From assembly GCA_019239975.1 (NCBI GenBank), contig JAFAZE010000112.1:1-44382 (forward strand): a stretch of 44,382 nucleotides of DNA. The letters run 5' to 3'. Position numbers and translations under genes: made by a program. The notes below the pieces were generated by a model. It made no database searches, was not told the DNA's origin, and saw only the letters and a program-made list of their open reading frames with translations. Positions 8,228 to 17,213 of this stretch are shown here, piece after piece. How positions within the stretch are numbered: the first letter of the stretch is position 1; every line of letters begins with the position of its first letter. The DNA is from Streptosporangiaceae bacterium (GTDB lineage Bacteria > Actinomycetota > Actinomycetes > Streptosporangiales > Streptosporangiaceae).

Positions 8228-9055
8228 ATGAGCAGGATCTGGCTTATCACAGGCGCGAACAGCGGCTTCGGCCGCGCGATAGCCGAGGCGGCCGCCGGGA
8301 CCGGCGACATAGCCGTGGCGGCCGCCCGGCGGGCCGCGGCGCTGGACGACCTGATCACCGCGTACCCGGGCCAAGTCGAAGCGCTGCCGCTCGACGTCAC
8401 CGACGCCGACGGGATCGAGGCCGCGGTGCGCGACGTCGTGGACCGCCACGGCCGGATCGACGTGCTGGTCAACAACGCCGGGCGCGGCCATGTCGGCGCG
8501 GTAGAGGAAACCACCGACGACGAGTTCCGCGCGCTGTTCGAGGTCCACGTATTTGGGCCGGCGGCCCTGATCCGCGCGGTTCTGCCGCACATGCGCCGCC
8601 GCCGGTCCGGGGCGATCGTTCAGATGAGCAGCATGGGAGGACAGCTGTCCGCCCCCGGGTTCTCCGCCTACAGCGCCACCAAGTTCGCGCTCGAGGGCAT
8701 GTCGGAGGCCCTTGCGGACGAGGTGCGCCCGCTCGGCATCAAGGTGCTGATCGTCGAGCCCGGTAACTTCCGGACTTCGCTGTTCGCCAACACCCGCGCC
8801 AGCGCGCAGATCGATGACTACGCGGCTACCGTCGGCCCGACCCGCCAGATGACCCAGACCGGAGACGGCTCGCAGCCAGGTGACCCGGCCAAGGCCGCCG
8901 CCGCCATCCTCACCGCGCTGGACGCTGACCAGACGCCGCTGCGCCTGCCGCTCGGAGACGATGCCATCGACGCCATCCTCGCCCACCTCGACAGTGTCCG
9001 CGCGGACATCGCCGCATGGGAGAAGGTCGCGCGCGACACGCGGCTGGCGAACTGA
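8228..9055 (+). CDS. Classical short-chain dehydrogenase/reductase
   Basis: This 275-residue cytoplasmic NAD(P)-dependent oxidoreductase has the cofactor loop TGANSGFG at the N-terminus, NNAG-RG after beta-4, the catalytic serine in QMSSMGG and the YSATK motif (Tyr148, Lys152). The start at 8228 has GAGAGGA 4 nt upstream and places the cofactor loop near residue 8, as usual for the family. Proteins of this type (SDR with PGNFRTSLF after the active site) are common in actinomycetes and their substrates are mostly unknown. The 129-nt gap to the exporter argues for a separate transcript or a weak operon link. Confidence 0.88.
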   Translation: MSRIWLITGANSGFGRAIAEAAAGTGDIAVAAARRAAALDDLITAYPGQVEALPLDVTDADGIEAAVRDVVDRHGRIDVLVNNAGRGHVGAVEETTDDEFRALFEVHVFGPAALIRAVLPHMRRRRSGAIVQMSSMGGQLSAPGFSAYSATKFALEGMSEALADEVRPLGIKVLIVEPGNFRTSLFANTRASAQIDDYAATVGPTRQMTQTGDGSQPGDPAKAAAAILTALDADQTPLRLPLGDDAIDAILAHLDSVRADIAAWEKVARDTRLAN

Positions 9056-9164
9056 AACGGCCGCCAGCGAAGCCGCGCGCCGGGCCGCGCGGGTAGCGGG
9101 GGTGCGCCGGGGCGTACGCTCGGTATCACCACCCAACGCGACACGTGCTTCCCTGGAGTCGGTT

Positions 9165-9338
9165 ATGGGCCTGCTTTCGTGGCTCGGTCTACGCCCGCGC
9201 CGCCTCGTCCGCACCGGCCGCGACAGGCCGAGGATCGAGCGGATCAAAGAAGCCGCCGCCGCGGACGTGGCGAGGGTGGAGGAGGACGACAAGTACTTTG
9301 GATCCGACGCGCCGGCACGCCAGGACGATGATCTCTGA
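9165..9338 (+). CDS. Small basic/acidic protein of unknown function
   Basis: This short ORF encodes 57 residues. It opens with a short hydrophobic helix (MGLLSWLGL), continues with a very basic segment (RPRRLVRTGRDRPRIERIK) and ends acidic (VEEDDKYFGS then QDDDL). GGAG lies 6 nt before the ATG and codon positions are G/C biased. The amphipathic start could bind membrane. I do not recognise a family. It follows the SDR gene by 109 nt on the same strand. A chance ORF cannot be excluded. Confidence 0.5.
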   Translation: MGLLSWLGLRPRRLVRTGRDRPRIERIKEAAAADVARVEEDDKYFGSDAPARQDDDL

Positions 9339-9470
9339 CCGCGTAGTTGGGTTGGGCCAAGGCAGCCGCCACCGCCAGCCAGCCGGCCGCCGCGTCAGCC
9401 GACTGGAGCCGCCTGACCTTCGCGCCGGTGGCTCGCCTGTCACTCGCCGCGCCTGTATGCCGCGCCCGCT

Positions 9471-11108
9471 TTACCCGGCTCGGGCGGGTGGCCCGTGGCT
9501 GTGCAGGACCTGTCCCCGGGGGGAGCGGGCCTCGGTGGTGCCGTCGGGGTGCAAGATCATCGTCCAGCCCCAGCGGTGAATAACCACCTGGTGGTGAAAC
9601 GAGCAGAGCAAAATGCAGGACGTGACGCTGGTGGGGCCGCCGTCGGCGCGGGGGATCAGGTGGTGCACTTCGCAGGTGGCGGCGGGCCGGTCACAGCCGC
9701 CCGCCCACTCACACCGCCCCCGCGCCCGCAGGAGGACCGCGCGGCGGATGTGCGCCGGGATGGTGTCCGCGGCCCCGACGTCCAGCGGCAGGCTGGTGGT
9801 GGTGAACGGGGCGCCCAGCACCCGGGTGCGCAGGTAGGCGGCGAGCCCGGCGGGGCCGGACAGCGCGTCAATGGCCATGGACAGCAGGGTGCGGCGCAGC
9901 CGCGCCGTCGCCTCCCCGGTCATCGGCGCCGGGGGGTGGCAGGTGCACTGGCCGCACTCGCAGCCGCAGGGCGCGCCGCGGTCCAGGCCGTGCGCGCTGA
10001 TCCACATCTGGGCCATCTGGTCCAGCACCGCCCAGTCCGGGTGCCCGGCCACCACCGGGATGATCGTCGCGTCACACGCGGCCGCCTCTGCGTCCTTGCC
10101 CGTCAGGTAGCCGGGTTCCCCGGCCTTGGCGGCCAGCCACGCGGCCTCGGCCGCCGGGGCGCCATCCATGCCGCGCAACTCGGATAGGGGCGTCAGGACC
10201 TGGACCTGGGTGGGCTGCCCGGCCCGCTCCGGCAGCATCCCGGCGGCGATCAGCAGCTTCAGCGCCTCCTCCAGCGCATCGTGCTTGCGCTGGTCTTCGG
10301 TGCGCAGGTCTTCCGCGCCGCGGGGCTTGCCGAGCGCATCGAGGGTAGCCTGCAGCGCGGCCGCACACGCCGGGCTCAGGTTCCCGGTCAGCACCCCGGC
10401 GCCGTCGAAGGTGGGCTCCAGCCGCACCCGCCGGTCATCAAACGGCTTGCCCTCCTCCGGGTCCGGGGGCTGCGACCGGCACCGCTCATACATGTCCGCA
10501 GCCAGGATCAGCAGGTCGGCAAACGGCACCCCGCCCGCCGCCGCGGCCAGCAAGATCGCATCCGCCGCCGCCCGGTTCTCCCGCGGCAGCCGGTCACTCC
10601 AGTCGCACAACTGCCGCGCCCACGAGTCCGAGATACCCCCATTGGCGAGCGCCTGGGCAATGTCGGGATGGGCCTTCAGGCGCCGCATCCACCCGGCCGC
10701 GCCTTTCGCAGCGCCCTTGGTCACCCGGGTCACGTGCACCAGCCACGGCACCGGACCGCCATACCCGTCGGCCTCGTATCCGCTGCCCGCGGTGAACGCC
10801 GCCAGCACCGCGGCGTGCGCCGCGGTCTGCATCGCCTGCGCCCGGCCCAGCGCGACCAGCGCCTCGGCCTGCGCCGCCGACGACAGCCCGGCGGCATCCG
10901 TAGCGTTCAGGAACCCGAGCCCAGCGTCGATCATCGCCAGCGCGTCCGCCACCGTTCCCGGCACGGCGGCCGGGGCTGAAGCAGCCACACCAGCGCAAAC
11001 ACACGCGGAAACAGGAGCAGGCGCGGAAGCAGAACCGGGGTAGGCGGCCGCGTCTGCGGGCTGGCCAGGCTCGTCTTCCTGGCTGTTGTCTTCGGCCTGG
11101 GTAGCCAC
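9471..11108 (-). CDS. DUF222 / 13E12-type HNH endonuclease-like protein
   Basis: This 545-residue protein belongs to the 13E12 repeat family of actinobacteria: an N-terminal DUF222 region (about 45-390) and a C-terminal HNH nuclease domain. The nuclease part contains CEVHHLIPRADGG and LLCSFHHQVVIH, with two Cys from the preceding CEWAGGC likely completing the zinc site. The GTG at 11108 is chosen because a full-length AGGAGGTGA lies upstream at 11116-11124; the open frame continues to 11444 but through promoter sequence. In Mycobacterium tuberculosis several 13E12 genes are DNA-damage induced, and the promoter here matches a damage-type motif (see 11241-11268). A central stretch has many Cys (CGCECGQCTCH), possibly another metal site. 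The cellular role of the family is not known. Confidence 0.85.
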   Translation of the reverse strand: MATQAEDNSQEDEPGQPADAAAYPGSASAPAPVSACVCAGVAASAPAAVPGTVADALAMIDAGLGFLNATDAAGLSSAAQAEALVALGRAQAMQTAAHAAVLAAFTAGSGYEADGYGGPVPWLVHVTRVTKGAAKGAAGWMRRLKAHPDIAQALANGGISDSWARQLCDWSDRLPRENRAAADAILLAAAAGGVPFADLLILAADMYERCRSQPPDPEEGKPFDDRRVRLEPTFDGAGVLTGNLSPACAAALQATLDALGKPRGAEDLRTEDQRKHDALEEALKLLIAAGMLPERAGQPTQVQVLTPLSELRGMDGAPAAEAAWLAAKAGEPGYLTGKDAEAAACDATIIPVVAGHPDWAVLDQMAQMWISAHGLDRGAPCGCECGQCTCHPPAPMTGEATARLRRTLLSMAIDALSGPAGLAAYLRTRVLGAPFTTTSLPLDVGAADTIPAHIRRAVLLRARGRCEWAGGCDRPAATCEVHHLIPRADGGPTSVTSCILLCSFHHQVVIHRWGWTMILHPDGTTEARSPRGQVLHSHGPPARAG

Positions 11109-11240
11109 TGAGCGGTCACCTCCTGCCGCGCTGCACGTGTGGCTCCTGAACTCTGAATCCGTGATGCCTGGCAGGCCCGCACTGCGGGAGAAGTCCCCTT
11201 GCCAGCCAGATCGGCCGGCGCTCGCTCGATGCTGAGTTCG

Positions 11241-11268
11241 AGTATAGCATACCTGTTCGAAATGACAA
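11241..11268 (-). promoter_or_regulatory. DNA-damage type promoter (RecA-NDp/PafBC-like)
   Basis: On the minus strand TTGTCA (11268-11263) is followed after exactly 11 nt by TATGCT (11251-11246). This fits the mycobacterial LexA-independent damage promoter TTGTCR-gtg-N8-TAnnnT in spacing and in both core blocks, but not in the gtg. An alternative -10, TATACT (11246-11241), gives a 16-bp spacer. TCGAAC half-sites like those of the LexA box lie at both ends of the -10, but no complete box is present. The leader to the HNH start would be about 130 nt. Confidence 0.55.
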
Positions 11269-11487
11269 GCCGAACGACAGAACTTTACGGACTTTCTGGC
11301 GATGGATGTAGGGTTCGGATCGGTGATAGATGCTGATGGGATTGAGGCGATATCGGGTGCTTGCGTCGGTGTGCGTTTTGGCCGGGAACGGGACCATCGG
11401 CATCTTCGCGCGGGACTGGGGGCACTGGATACACGAAGACGCACCGGAGGAAAGTGGTTGCGGTTGGTGCTTTACCGGGGAGGGAAA

Positions 11488-11892
11488 GTGGCTACAGCAC
11501 CTCGTGCCCGGCCCACGCAACTCGGCCTTAGTCACCACGCGGCAGCTGACGGGCATGCCGTAGTGACCGTGCAGGGCGAGATGGACATCGCGACCGCGGA
11601 TCAGGCGTACGCCTATATCCGGGACGTGATCGACGAGTTGCGCGTGCCCGTCAGCGTTGACCTGGCGGGACTCACATTCTGCGATGCACGCGGGCTCGGC
11701 GTGCTCGCACGGCTCGCCTGCTATGCGGGGCGCGAGGGCGGCCGACTGCGGCTGACGTCGCCCCGGCCGCCGCTGGTAAAGATCATGCGGATAACCGGTC
11801 TGGACGAGGTGTTTCCCGAATTAGCTTCGCTCGCCACTCAGAGCCCGTCACCGCGCGTGCGGGGAAGGCGGGCAGCTGTTCACCAAGGGTGA
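11488..11892 (+). CDS. STAS-domain protein (anti-sigma factor antagonist type) with altered phosphorylation site
   Basis: This 134-residue cytoplasmic protein has one STAS domain (about 10-110), the fold of SpoIIAA/RsbV-type antagonists that bind anti-sigma kinases. The GTG at 11488 is preceded by GGGGAGGG and precedes the first beta-strand directly; the upstream in-frame extension overlaps the promoter zone of the divergent HNH gene. The loop that carries the regulatory phosphoserine in SpoIIAA (DSSG) reads CDARG here, so both serines are replaced by Ala and Arg. It therefore cannot be switched by the usual kinase and may be constitutive or respond otherwise. No kinase partner is adjacent. 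Confidence 0.8.
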   Translation: MATAPRARPTQLGLSHHAAADGHAVVTVQGEMDIATADQAYAYIRDVIDELRVPVSVDLAGLTFCDARGLGVLARLACYAGREGGRLRLTSPRPPLVKIMRITGLDEVFPELASLATQSPSPRVRGRRAAVHQG

Positions 11893-12138
11893 TCGAGCGG
11901 GCAGTTGTGCTCTGACGGTGCTGATGTGGCTTGCCGGGGCGGCCCGGCGGTGGCGGTGCGCTGTTGGGAGTCACCCGCTTTGGACCCGCCGTCACCCATC
12001 AGAGCAAGGCCGGGAACGTAGTCTTCTGCTCGCCGGCACCATCGTGAACATTGCGCCTGCCCGGGTCCGCTGTTCGCCAGTAGCTGACCTGGCCGTGACC
12101 ACGGCGGCTGAGCGGGGAGTAGGCGTTACGGTCGAGGG

Positions 12139-12849
12139 GTGAGTGGTCCGGTGGCGCGTTACGACGAAATCGCCGATTTCTACGAACAGAGATCAGGGAA
12201 GACCGTCGGTGATCCGGCTACCGCGGCCCTGCTGGACCTAGCCGGGGACGTGGGCGGGCTGCGGCTGCTGGAGGTCGCCTGCGGGCAGGGGCGGGTGGCG
12301 CGAGAACTGGCGCGCCGCGGCGCCGCGCTGACCGGGCTGGACATCTCCGCGGCACTGCTGGCCAAGGCGCGGGCCTGCGAGGCGGCAGAACCGCTGGGCA
12401 TCGGCTACCTGAACGCGGACGTGACCGCCAAGGGCGTGCTGGAAGACCAGGTGTTTGACGGCGTGGTGTGCAACTACGGGCTGTCCGACATCGACGACCT
12501 CGACGGCCTGCTGGCCAATGTCGCCCGGCTGCTGCGCCCGGGCGGCTGGTTCGTGTTTTCCCTGCTGCATCCCTGCTTTCCCGGCTGGGACAGCGATGCG
12601 CCCAGTAGCTGGCCGCCCGATCAGGGGTACTACCAGGAAGGATGGTGGCTGGCCGGCAATAGCGGGTACCGCGGCCGGGTCGGCTCCAGCCACCGGATGA
12701 TCTCGACCTACCTCAATTCCCTGACCGGGCACGGGCTGGCGCTGGACCGGGCCGCTGAACCGCCCCCTGGCCCGCAGATGGAACAGCGGCGCCCGCCGGG
12801 CTCCGTGCCCGTGCCGTTCTACTTCGCCGCCCGGTGCCTGCGGCGGTAG
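12139..12849 (+). CDS. Class I SAM-dependent methyltransferase
   Basis: This 236-residue cytoplasmic enzyme has the Rossmann methyltransferase motifs: LLEVACGQGRVAREL (motif I), LTGLDIS with the acidic residue that binds the SAM ribose, LNADVT, and FDGVVCNYGLSDIDD followed by LLRPGGWFVFSLLHP. A TACGGT -10 box at 12127-12132 ends 6 nt before the GTG at 12139, which favours a leaderless start there; GTG 12151 is the alternative. The substrate is not evident. It may share a transcript with nothing: the next gene has its own -10 box. Confidence 0.8.
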   Translation: MSGPVARYDEIADFYEQRSGKTVGDPATAALLDLAGDVGGLRLLEVACGQGRVARELARRGAALTGLDISAALLAKARACEAAEPLGIGYLNADVTAKGVLEDQVFDGVVCNYGLSDIDDLDGLLANVARLLRPGGWFVFSLLHPCFPGWDSDAPSSWPPDQGYYQEGWWLAGNSGYRGRVGSSHRMISTYLNSLTGHGLALDRAAEPPPGPQMEQRRPPGSVPVPFYFAARCLRR

Positions 12850-12917
12850 CGCAGCCGGGCAGTCCGGCCGGAACCGTCACGCTGAGCATCAGTTCGTCAC
12901 AGTCGTCATACAGCGTT

Positions 12918-12950
12918 TCCGGTCAGGCCGGTCAGGCCGGTCGGACCGGA
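12918..12950. repeat. 9-bp tandem repeat forming a hairpin
   Basis: GGTCAGGCC is repeated twice from 12921 and followed by the variant GGTCGGACC. The block is flanked so that TCCGGTC (12918-12924) can pair with GACCGGA (12944-12950), giving a 7-bp stem. It lies between two methyltransferase genes and may end the first transcript. No T-run follows. Confidence 0.4.
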
Positions 12951-12985
12951 TCCGTTCCCGTCACCGTGCCTGGATAATGTGAGAT

Positions 12986-13768
12986 GTGCCAGACTTCGAC
13001 CCCAGCGTCCCGCACATCGCCCGCGTCTATGACTACTGGCTGGGCGGTAAGGACAACTTCGCGGCGGACAGGGAACTCGGGGAGTGGACCATCCAGGCGT
13101 ACCCCAACGTGGTGTTCTCGGTGCGGGCCAACCGCGCGTTTCTTGCCCGCGCGGTGCGGTTCCTGGCCCGCGACGAGGGGATCAGGCAGTTCCTCGACAT
13201 CGGCACGGGCATTCCGTCCGCGGACAACACCCACGAGGTCGCGCAGCGCTTCGCGCCGAGCAGCCGTATCGTCTACGTCGACAACGACCCCATCGTGCTG
13301 TCGCATGCGAAGGCTCTGCTGACCAGCGCACCGGAAGGGGTGTGCGCGTATATCGACGCGGACATGCGTGACCCGGACGCCATCGTGGCCGAGGCCGCCA
13401 AGACGCTGGACTTCAGCAAACCGGTCGCGGTCATGTTCGTCGCGGTCCTGCAGTATGCCGGAGACGATGATGAGGTCAGGAGGATAGTGAACCATCTGAT
13501 GGCCGCGTGCGTGCCGGGCAGCTATCTGGTGATCTCCCACCCGGCCAACGACATCGACCCTGAGCAGGTGGCCGAGTTGACCCGGCGGTTCAACGAGTCC
13601 GCGGGGGAGAAGATGACCCGGCGCGACCACTCGGGTGTCACCCGCTTCTTCGATGGGTTCGATCTGGTCGAGCCGGGCGTTACGAAGACCGCGAAGTGGC
13701 GCCCGGACTCCGAGATCGAGGCGGCGACCCCCGCCGCCCTCTGGGCCGGCGTCGCCCGCAAACCCTGA
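12986..13768 (+). CDS. DUF574-family S-adenosylmethionine methyltransferase
   Basis: This 260-residue protein belongs to the actinobacterial family once called DUF574 (Methyltransf_19). It shows the family opening (VPHIARVYDYWLGGKDNFAAD), the SAM loop FLDIGTGIPSADNTHEV, and VYVDNDPIVLSHAKALL. Members are numerous in filamentous actinomycetes; one structure binds SAM, but substrates are largely unknown. The GTG at 12986 is 5 nt downstream of TAATGT, pointing to a leaderless mRNA; no Shine-Dalgarno sequence precedes it. Length is normal and the C-terminus (AALWAGVARKP) is the usual one. Confidence 0.9.
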   Translation: MPDFDPSVPHIARVYDYWLGGKDNFAADRELGEWTIQAYPNVVFSVRANRAFLARAVRFLARDEGIRQFLDIGTGIPSADNTHEVAQRFAPSSRIVYVDNDPIVLSHAKALLTSAPEGVCAYIDADMRDPDAIVAEAAKTLDFSKPVAVMFVAVLQYAGDDDEVRRIVNHLMAACVPGSYLVISHPANDIDPEQVAELTRRFNESAGEKMTRRDHSGVTRFFDGFDLVEPGVTKTAKWRPDSEIEAATPAALWAGVARKP

Positions 13769-14061
13769 GGGTCACGGCCCGAACAACGTTCACTCAGGCG
13801 CCTACTGGAGCGGATGCCCGGCTCATGCGCCGCGTCGCGCTCCCCCACCAGCCGGAACGTCTGGGCCACGAGCAAGGTGTCATCGCCGCCCGTGAAACCC
13901 GGGTCTCCCAGAGCCTCACGCATGTCTCTCGAGTGCCAGAACTGCTCGTGAGACAGATCCTCTGGCCGCGTGAGACGACCATAGCGTCCCAGTAGTACGG
14001 CAGCGCCAATGGCGATCCTTCGTCGCTAGGCGCCGCGCCATGACCGGCGTACCGTCGGGGT
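13769..14061. other. Intergenic region with a possible decayed minus-strand gene
   Basis: No intact gene. On the minus strand from about 14028 to 13800 one frame reads like real protein (RPEDLSHEQFWHSRD, then LLVAQTFRLVGERDAAH) but has no good start codon, and downstream it runs antisense into the DUF574 gene. It may be the remnant of a displaced gene. A TACCGT -10 box for the next gene sits at 14050-14055. Confidence 0.3.
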
Positions 14062-14577
14062 ATGAGGTGCCGGTTCGCCGCCGCGCTGGCGGCGGTTGCG
14101 GTCTCGCTCATGGCGGCGCAGGCATGCAGCGGAAACTCCCAGCGGCCGGCGCAGCCATCGGCCGCGCAGCCGTCCCTCGCGCTGGTTTCCCCCGCGAGCA
14201 CCGGTGGCTGCGGCGGGCAGCCGCCCGTAACCCCGCTTCCGGTGTGGGCGCGATCCGGATTCACTCCGCCGGACATCGCCATGCCACACGTGGTGGGCGC
14301 GGCGGGCAACATCGTCGCCATCCTCTGGGCGACGCCCAACGCGCTGCACGCACCGGCGCTGCCGAACAGGGCCAACAAGATCCTGTGGGTGTCGCGGGTC
14401 TCGGCCGGGCCGATGACCATCCGGGCCACGCTCGCGGGCAGCACACGCACCGCCACCGTGGATCTGCCGAACGGCCCAGGACCCTCGTACGTGGACATGC
14501 CCGCGCCCGGCTGCTGGACGCTGCACCTCAGCTGGGGCGGGCACACCGACCGGCTCCGCCTCCGCTACGCGCGCTGA
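14062..14577 (+). CDS. Small exported protein, possibly a lipoprotein
   Basis: This 171-residue protein starts with a signal peptide (MRCRFAAALAAVAVSLMAAQACS). The Cys at residue 22 could be a lipid anchor, although AQAC is a poor lipobox. The mature part begins with a flexible Ser/Ala/Pro linker and continues as a compact beta-rich domain ending in GCWTLHLSWGG, where a second Cys pair could form a disulfide. I recognise no enzymatic motif. TACCGT ends 6 nt before the ATG, so the mRNA is probably leaderless. It lies 158 nt before the phosphoketolase gene on the same strand; no functional link is evident. Confidence 0.7.
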   Translation: MRCRFAAALAAVAVSLMAAQACSGNSQRPAQPSAAQPSLALVSPASTGGCGGQPPVTPLPVWARSGFTPPDIAMPHVVGAAGNIVAILWATPNALHAPALPNRANKILWVSRVSAGPMTIRATLAGSTRTATVDLPNGPGPSYVDMPAPGCWTLHLSWGGHTDRLRLRYAR

Positions 14578-14635
14578 CCTCAGCCTTCGGCACAGCGGGC
14601 ACACGGCGGAGCGGGTCCTCCAGATGAGGACGGTA

Positions 14636-14649
14636 GGGCCGAAAGACCC
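14636..14649. promoter_or_regulatory. Weaker DevR/DosR-like palindrome before phosphoketolase
   Basis: GGGCCGAAAGACCC has the same layout as the box at 6218-6231 (GGGnC-N4-GnCCC) with one broken base pair in the arms. It ends 86 nt before the phosphoketolase ATG, a usual distance for this regulator. On its own the match would be weak. Confidence 0.35.
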
Positions 14650-14735
14650 GGACCGCGATGACCACGGCCCGCTGCGCTCCAGTGCCGGGGGTACGGGACC
14701 ATGGGTAATGGAGCGACCGAGGGACGGGAGGCCAG

Positions 14736-17180
14736 ATGAACGCGGCGCAGGGAGAGTCGATGACCGCGGCCGGCCAGGAGCCGCTGACCCGCGGTGAGCT
14801 GGACGCGCTGGACGCGTGGTGGCGGGCGGCGAACTACCTGTCCGCCGGGCAGATCTACCTGCTGGACAACCCGCTGCTGACCGAGCCGCTGCGGCCCGGG
14901 CACGTCAAGCCGCGGCTGCTCGGGCACTGGGGCACCACCCCCGGCCTGAACCTGGTCTACGCGCACCTCAACCGGGTCATCCGCAACTGGGACCTGGACA
15001 TGATCTATATCGCCGGGCCCGGTCACGGCGGCCCCGGCCTGGTCGCCAGCACGTACCTGGAGGGCACGTACACCGAGCTGTACCCGTCGGTCACCCAGGA
15101 CGCCACCGGCCTGCAGCGGCTGTTCCGGCAGTTCTCCTTTCCCGGCGGCATCCCCTCGCACGCGGCGCCCGAGACGCCCGGCTCGATCCATGAGGGCGGC
15201 GAGCTCGGCTACTCGCTGACACACGCCTACGGGGCGGTGTTCGACAACCCGGACCTGATCGCCGCCTGTGTCATCGGCGACGGCGAGGCGGAGACCGGGC
15301 CGCTGGCGGCCAGCTGGCATTCCGGCAAGTTCCTGAACCCGGCCAGGGACGGGGCCGTGCTGCCGATCCTGCACCTCAACGGGTACAAGATCGCCAACCC
15401 GACGGTCCTCGCCCGCATCCCGGACGGGGAACTCGACGCGCTGCTCACCGGCTACGGGTACAAGGTCTACCGGGTCGCCGGCGACGTCCCCGAACTCGTG
15501 CACCAGCAGCTCGCCGCGACGCTGGACGCCGTGGTCCAGGAGATCCAGGAGATCCAGCGGCGGGCGCGCGGCGCCGAGCCCGCAGGGTCCGCCGACGGGC
15601 CGGCACCGGCCCGGCCGCGCTGGCCGGTGATCGTGCTGCGGACGCCGAAGGGCTGGACGGGGCCGAAGTACGTGGACGGCCTGCCGGTCGAGGGGACGTG
15701 GCGCGCGCACCAGGTGCCGCTCCCCGCTCCGCGGACCAACCCCGAGCACCTGCGCCAGCTCGAGGAGTGGATGCGCTCGTACCGGCCGGAGGAGCTGTTC
15801 GACCCGAACGGCACGCTGATACCCGAGCTGGCCCGGCTCGTGCCGCGGGACTACCGGCGGATGAGCGCGAACCCGCACGCCAACGGCGGCCTGCTGCTGC
15901 GCGAGCTGGACCTGCCGAACTTCCGAGACTACGCGGTTCCGGTCGAGCAACCCGGCGACGGTCAATCCGGGGCGACGCGCGTCCTCGGCACCTGGCTGCG
16001 CGACGTGATCGCGCGAAACCCCGGCACGTTCCGGCTGTTCGGCCCGGACGAGACGGCATCCAACCGGCTGGACGCCGTGTTCGAGGTGACCAGCCGGCAG
16101 TTCGACGGGCAGATCCTCCCGGGGGACGACCACCTCGCGCCCGATGGCCGGGTGATCGAGGTGCTGAGCGAGCACCTGTGCCAGGGCTGGCTGGAGGGAT
16201 ACCTGCTCACCGGCCGGCACGGCCTGTTCAACAGCTACGAGGCGTTCATCCACATCGTCGACTCGATGTTCAACCAGCACGCCAAGTGGCTCAAGGTCAC
16301 CCGCGACATCCCGTGGCGCCGCCCGGTCGCGTCGCTGAACTACCTGCTGTCCTCCCTGGTGTGGCGGCAGGACCACAACGGCTTCTCCCACCAGGACCCC
16401 GGCTTCATCGACCACGTGGTGAACAAGAAGGCCTCGGTCATCCGGGTCTACCTGCCGCCGGACACCAACACGCTGCTGTCGGTCGGCAACCACTGCCTGC
16501 GCTCCCGGCACTACGTCAACGTGATCGTGGCCGACAAGCAGCCGAAGTGGAACTGGCTGCCCATGGACGAGGCGATCATCCACTGCACCAGGGGCGCGGG
16601 CATCTGGGAGTGGGCCTCCAACGACGCGCCGGGCGAGCCGGACGTGGTGATGGCGTGCTGCGGGGACATCCCGACGCTGGAGACCCTCGCCGCGGTGTCG
16701 CTGCTGCGCGAGCACCTGCCCGAGCTCAAGATGCGGGTGGTCAACATCGTGGACCTGATGCGGCTGCAGCCGGAGACCGACCACCCGCACGGCATGTCCG
16801 ACGCGGAGTTCGACGCCCTCTTCACGACGAACCGGCCGGTGATCTTCGCCTACCACGGCTACCCGTGGCTCATCCACCGGCTCACCTACCGGCGGCACGG
16901 CCACGACAACCTGCATGTCCGGGGCTACAAGGAGGAAGGGACGACGACCACGCCCTTCGACATGGTGATGCTCAACGACCTGGACCGGTTCCACCTCGTC
17001 ATCGACGTCATCGACCGGGTGCCTGGCCTGGTCTCCCGCGCCGGGCACGTCCGCCAGCTGATGACCGACAAGCGGATCGCGTGCCGCGCGTACACCCGCC
17101 TCGAGGGCGAGGACGCCCCGGAGATCCGCGACTGGAGGTGGACGGCTCCGGCGCCCCCCGCAACCGGCACCGGTATGTGA
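14736..17180 (+). CDS. xfp: Xylulose-5-phosphate/fructose-6-phosphate phosphoketolase
   Basis: This 814-residue thiamine-diphosphate enzyme cleaves xylulose 5-phosphate (and usually fructose 6-phosphate) with phosphate to acetyl phosphate plus glyceraldehyde 3-phosphate or erythrose 4-phosphate, a bypass from pentoses or hexoses to acetate. The family motifs are clear: [19 protein letters not shown] near residue 95, the ThDP-Mg loop [19 protein letters not shown], and [12 protein letters not shown]. Length is normal for the whole three-domain enzyme. The ATG at 14736 has GGGAG 5 nt upstream; a second in-frame ATG at 14760 is possible. A hairpin with an AT-rich tail follows the stop. The DevR-like palindrome upstream suggests use under low oxygen; that is inference. 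Confidence 0.95.
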   Translation: MNAAQGESMTAAGQEPLTRGELDALDAWWRAANYLSAGQIYLLDNPLLTEPLRPGHVKPRLLGHWGTTPGLNLVYAHLNRVIRNWDLDMIYIAGPGHGGPGLVASTYLEGTYTELYPSVTQDATGLQRLFRQFSFPGGIPSHAAPETPGSIHEGGELGYSLTHAYGAVFDNPDLIAACVIGDGEAETGPLAASWHSGKFLNPARDGAVLPILHLNGYKIANPTVLARIPDGELDALLTGYGYKVYRVAGDVPELVHQQLAATLDAVVQEIQEIQRRARGAEPAGSADGPAPARPRWPVIVLRTPKGWTGPKYVDGLPVEGTWRAHQVPLPAPRTNPEHLRQLEEWMRSYRPEELFDPNGTLIPELARLVPRDYRRMSANPHANGGLLLRELDLPNFRDYAVPVEQPGDGQSGATRVLGTWLRDVIARNPGTFRLFGPDETASNRLDAVFEVTSRQFDGQILPGDDHLAPDGRVIEVLSEHLCQGWLEGYLLTGRHGLFNSYEAFIHIVDSMFNQHAKWLKVTRDIPWRRPVASLNYLLSSLVWRQDHNGFSHQDPGFIDHVVNKKASVIRVYLPPDTNTLLSVGNHCLRSRHYVNVIVADKQPKWNWLPMDEAIIHCTRGAGIWEWASNDAPGEPDVVMACCGDIPTLETLAAVSLLREHLPELKMRVVNIVDLMRLQPETDHPHGMSDAEFDALFTTNRPVIFAYHGYPWLIHRLTYRRHGHDNLHVRGYKEEGTTTTPFDMVMLNDLDRFHLVIDVIDRVPGLVSRAGHVRQLMTDKRIACRAYTRLEGEDAPEIRDWRWTAPAPPATGTGM

Positions 17181-17182
17181 GG

Positions 17183-17213
17183 CCGCGCGGCGCGGCGGAC
17201 AGAAAATATTTAT
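17183..17213. terminator. Hairpin with A/T tail between convergent genes
   Basis: CCGCG-CGG-CGCGG (17183-17195) folds into a 5-bp all-GC stem and is followed after a short gap by AAAATATTTAT, the most AT-rich run in the area. It lies 2 nt after the phosphoketolase stop and overlaps the 3' end of the kinase gene on the other strand. Confidence 0.5.

Noticed and set aside
12918..12950. Riboswitch or tRNA-like structure
   Set aside because: Only a short tandem repeat hairpin; no conserved riboswitch core or tRNA arms can be drawn.
14577..17180. Biosynthetic gene cluster formed by the two methyltransferases, SDRs and exporters
   Set aside because: No core synthase (PKS, NRPS, terpene or RiPP) is present and the genes are on separate transcripts.
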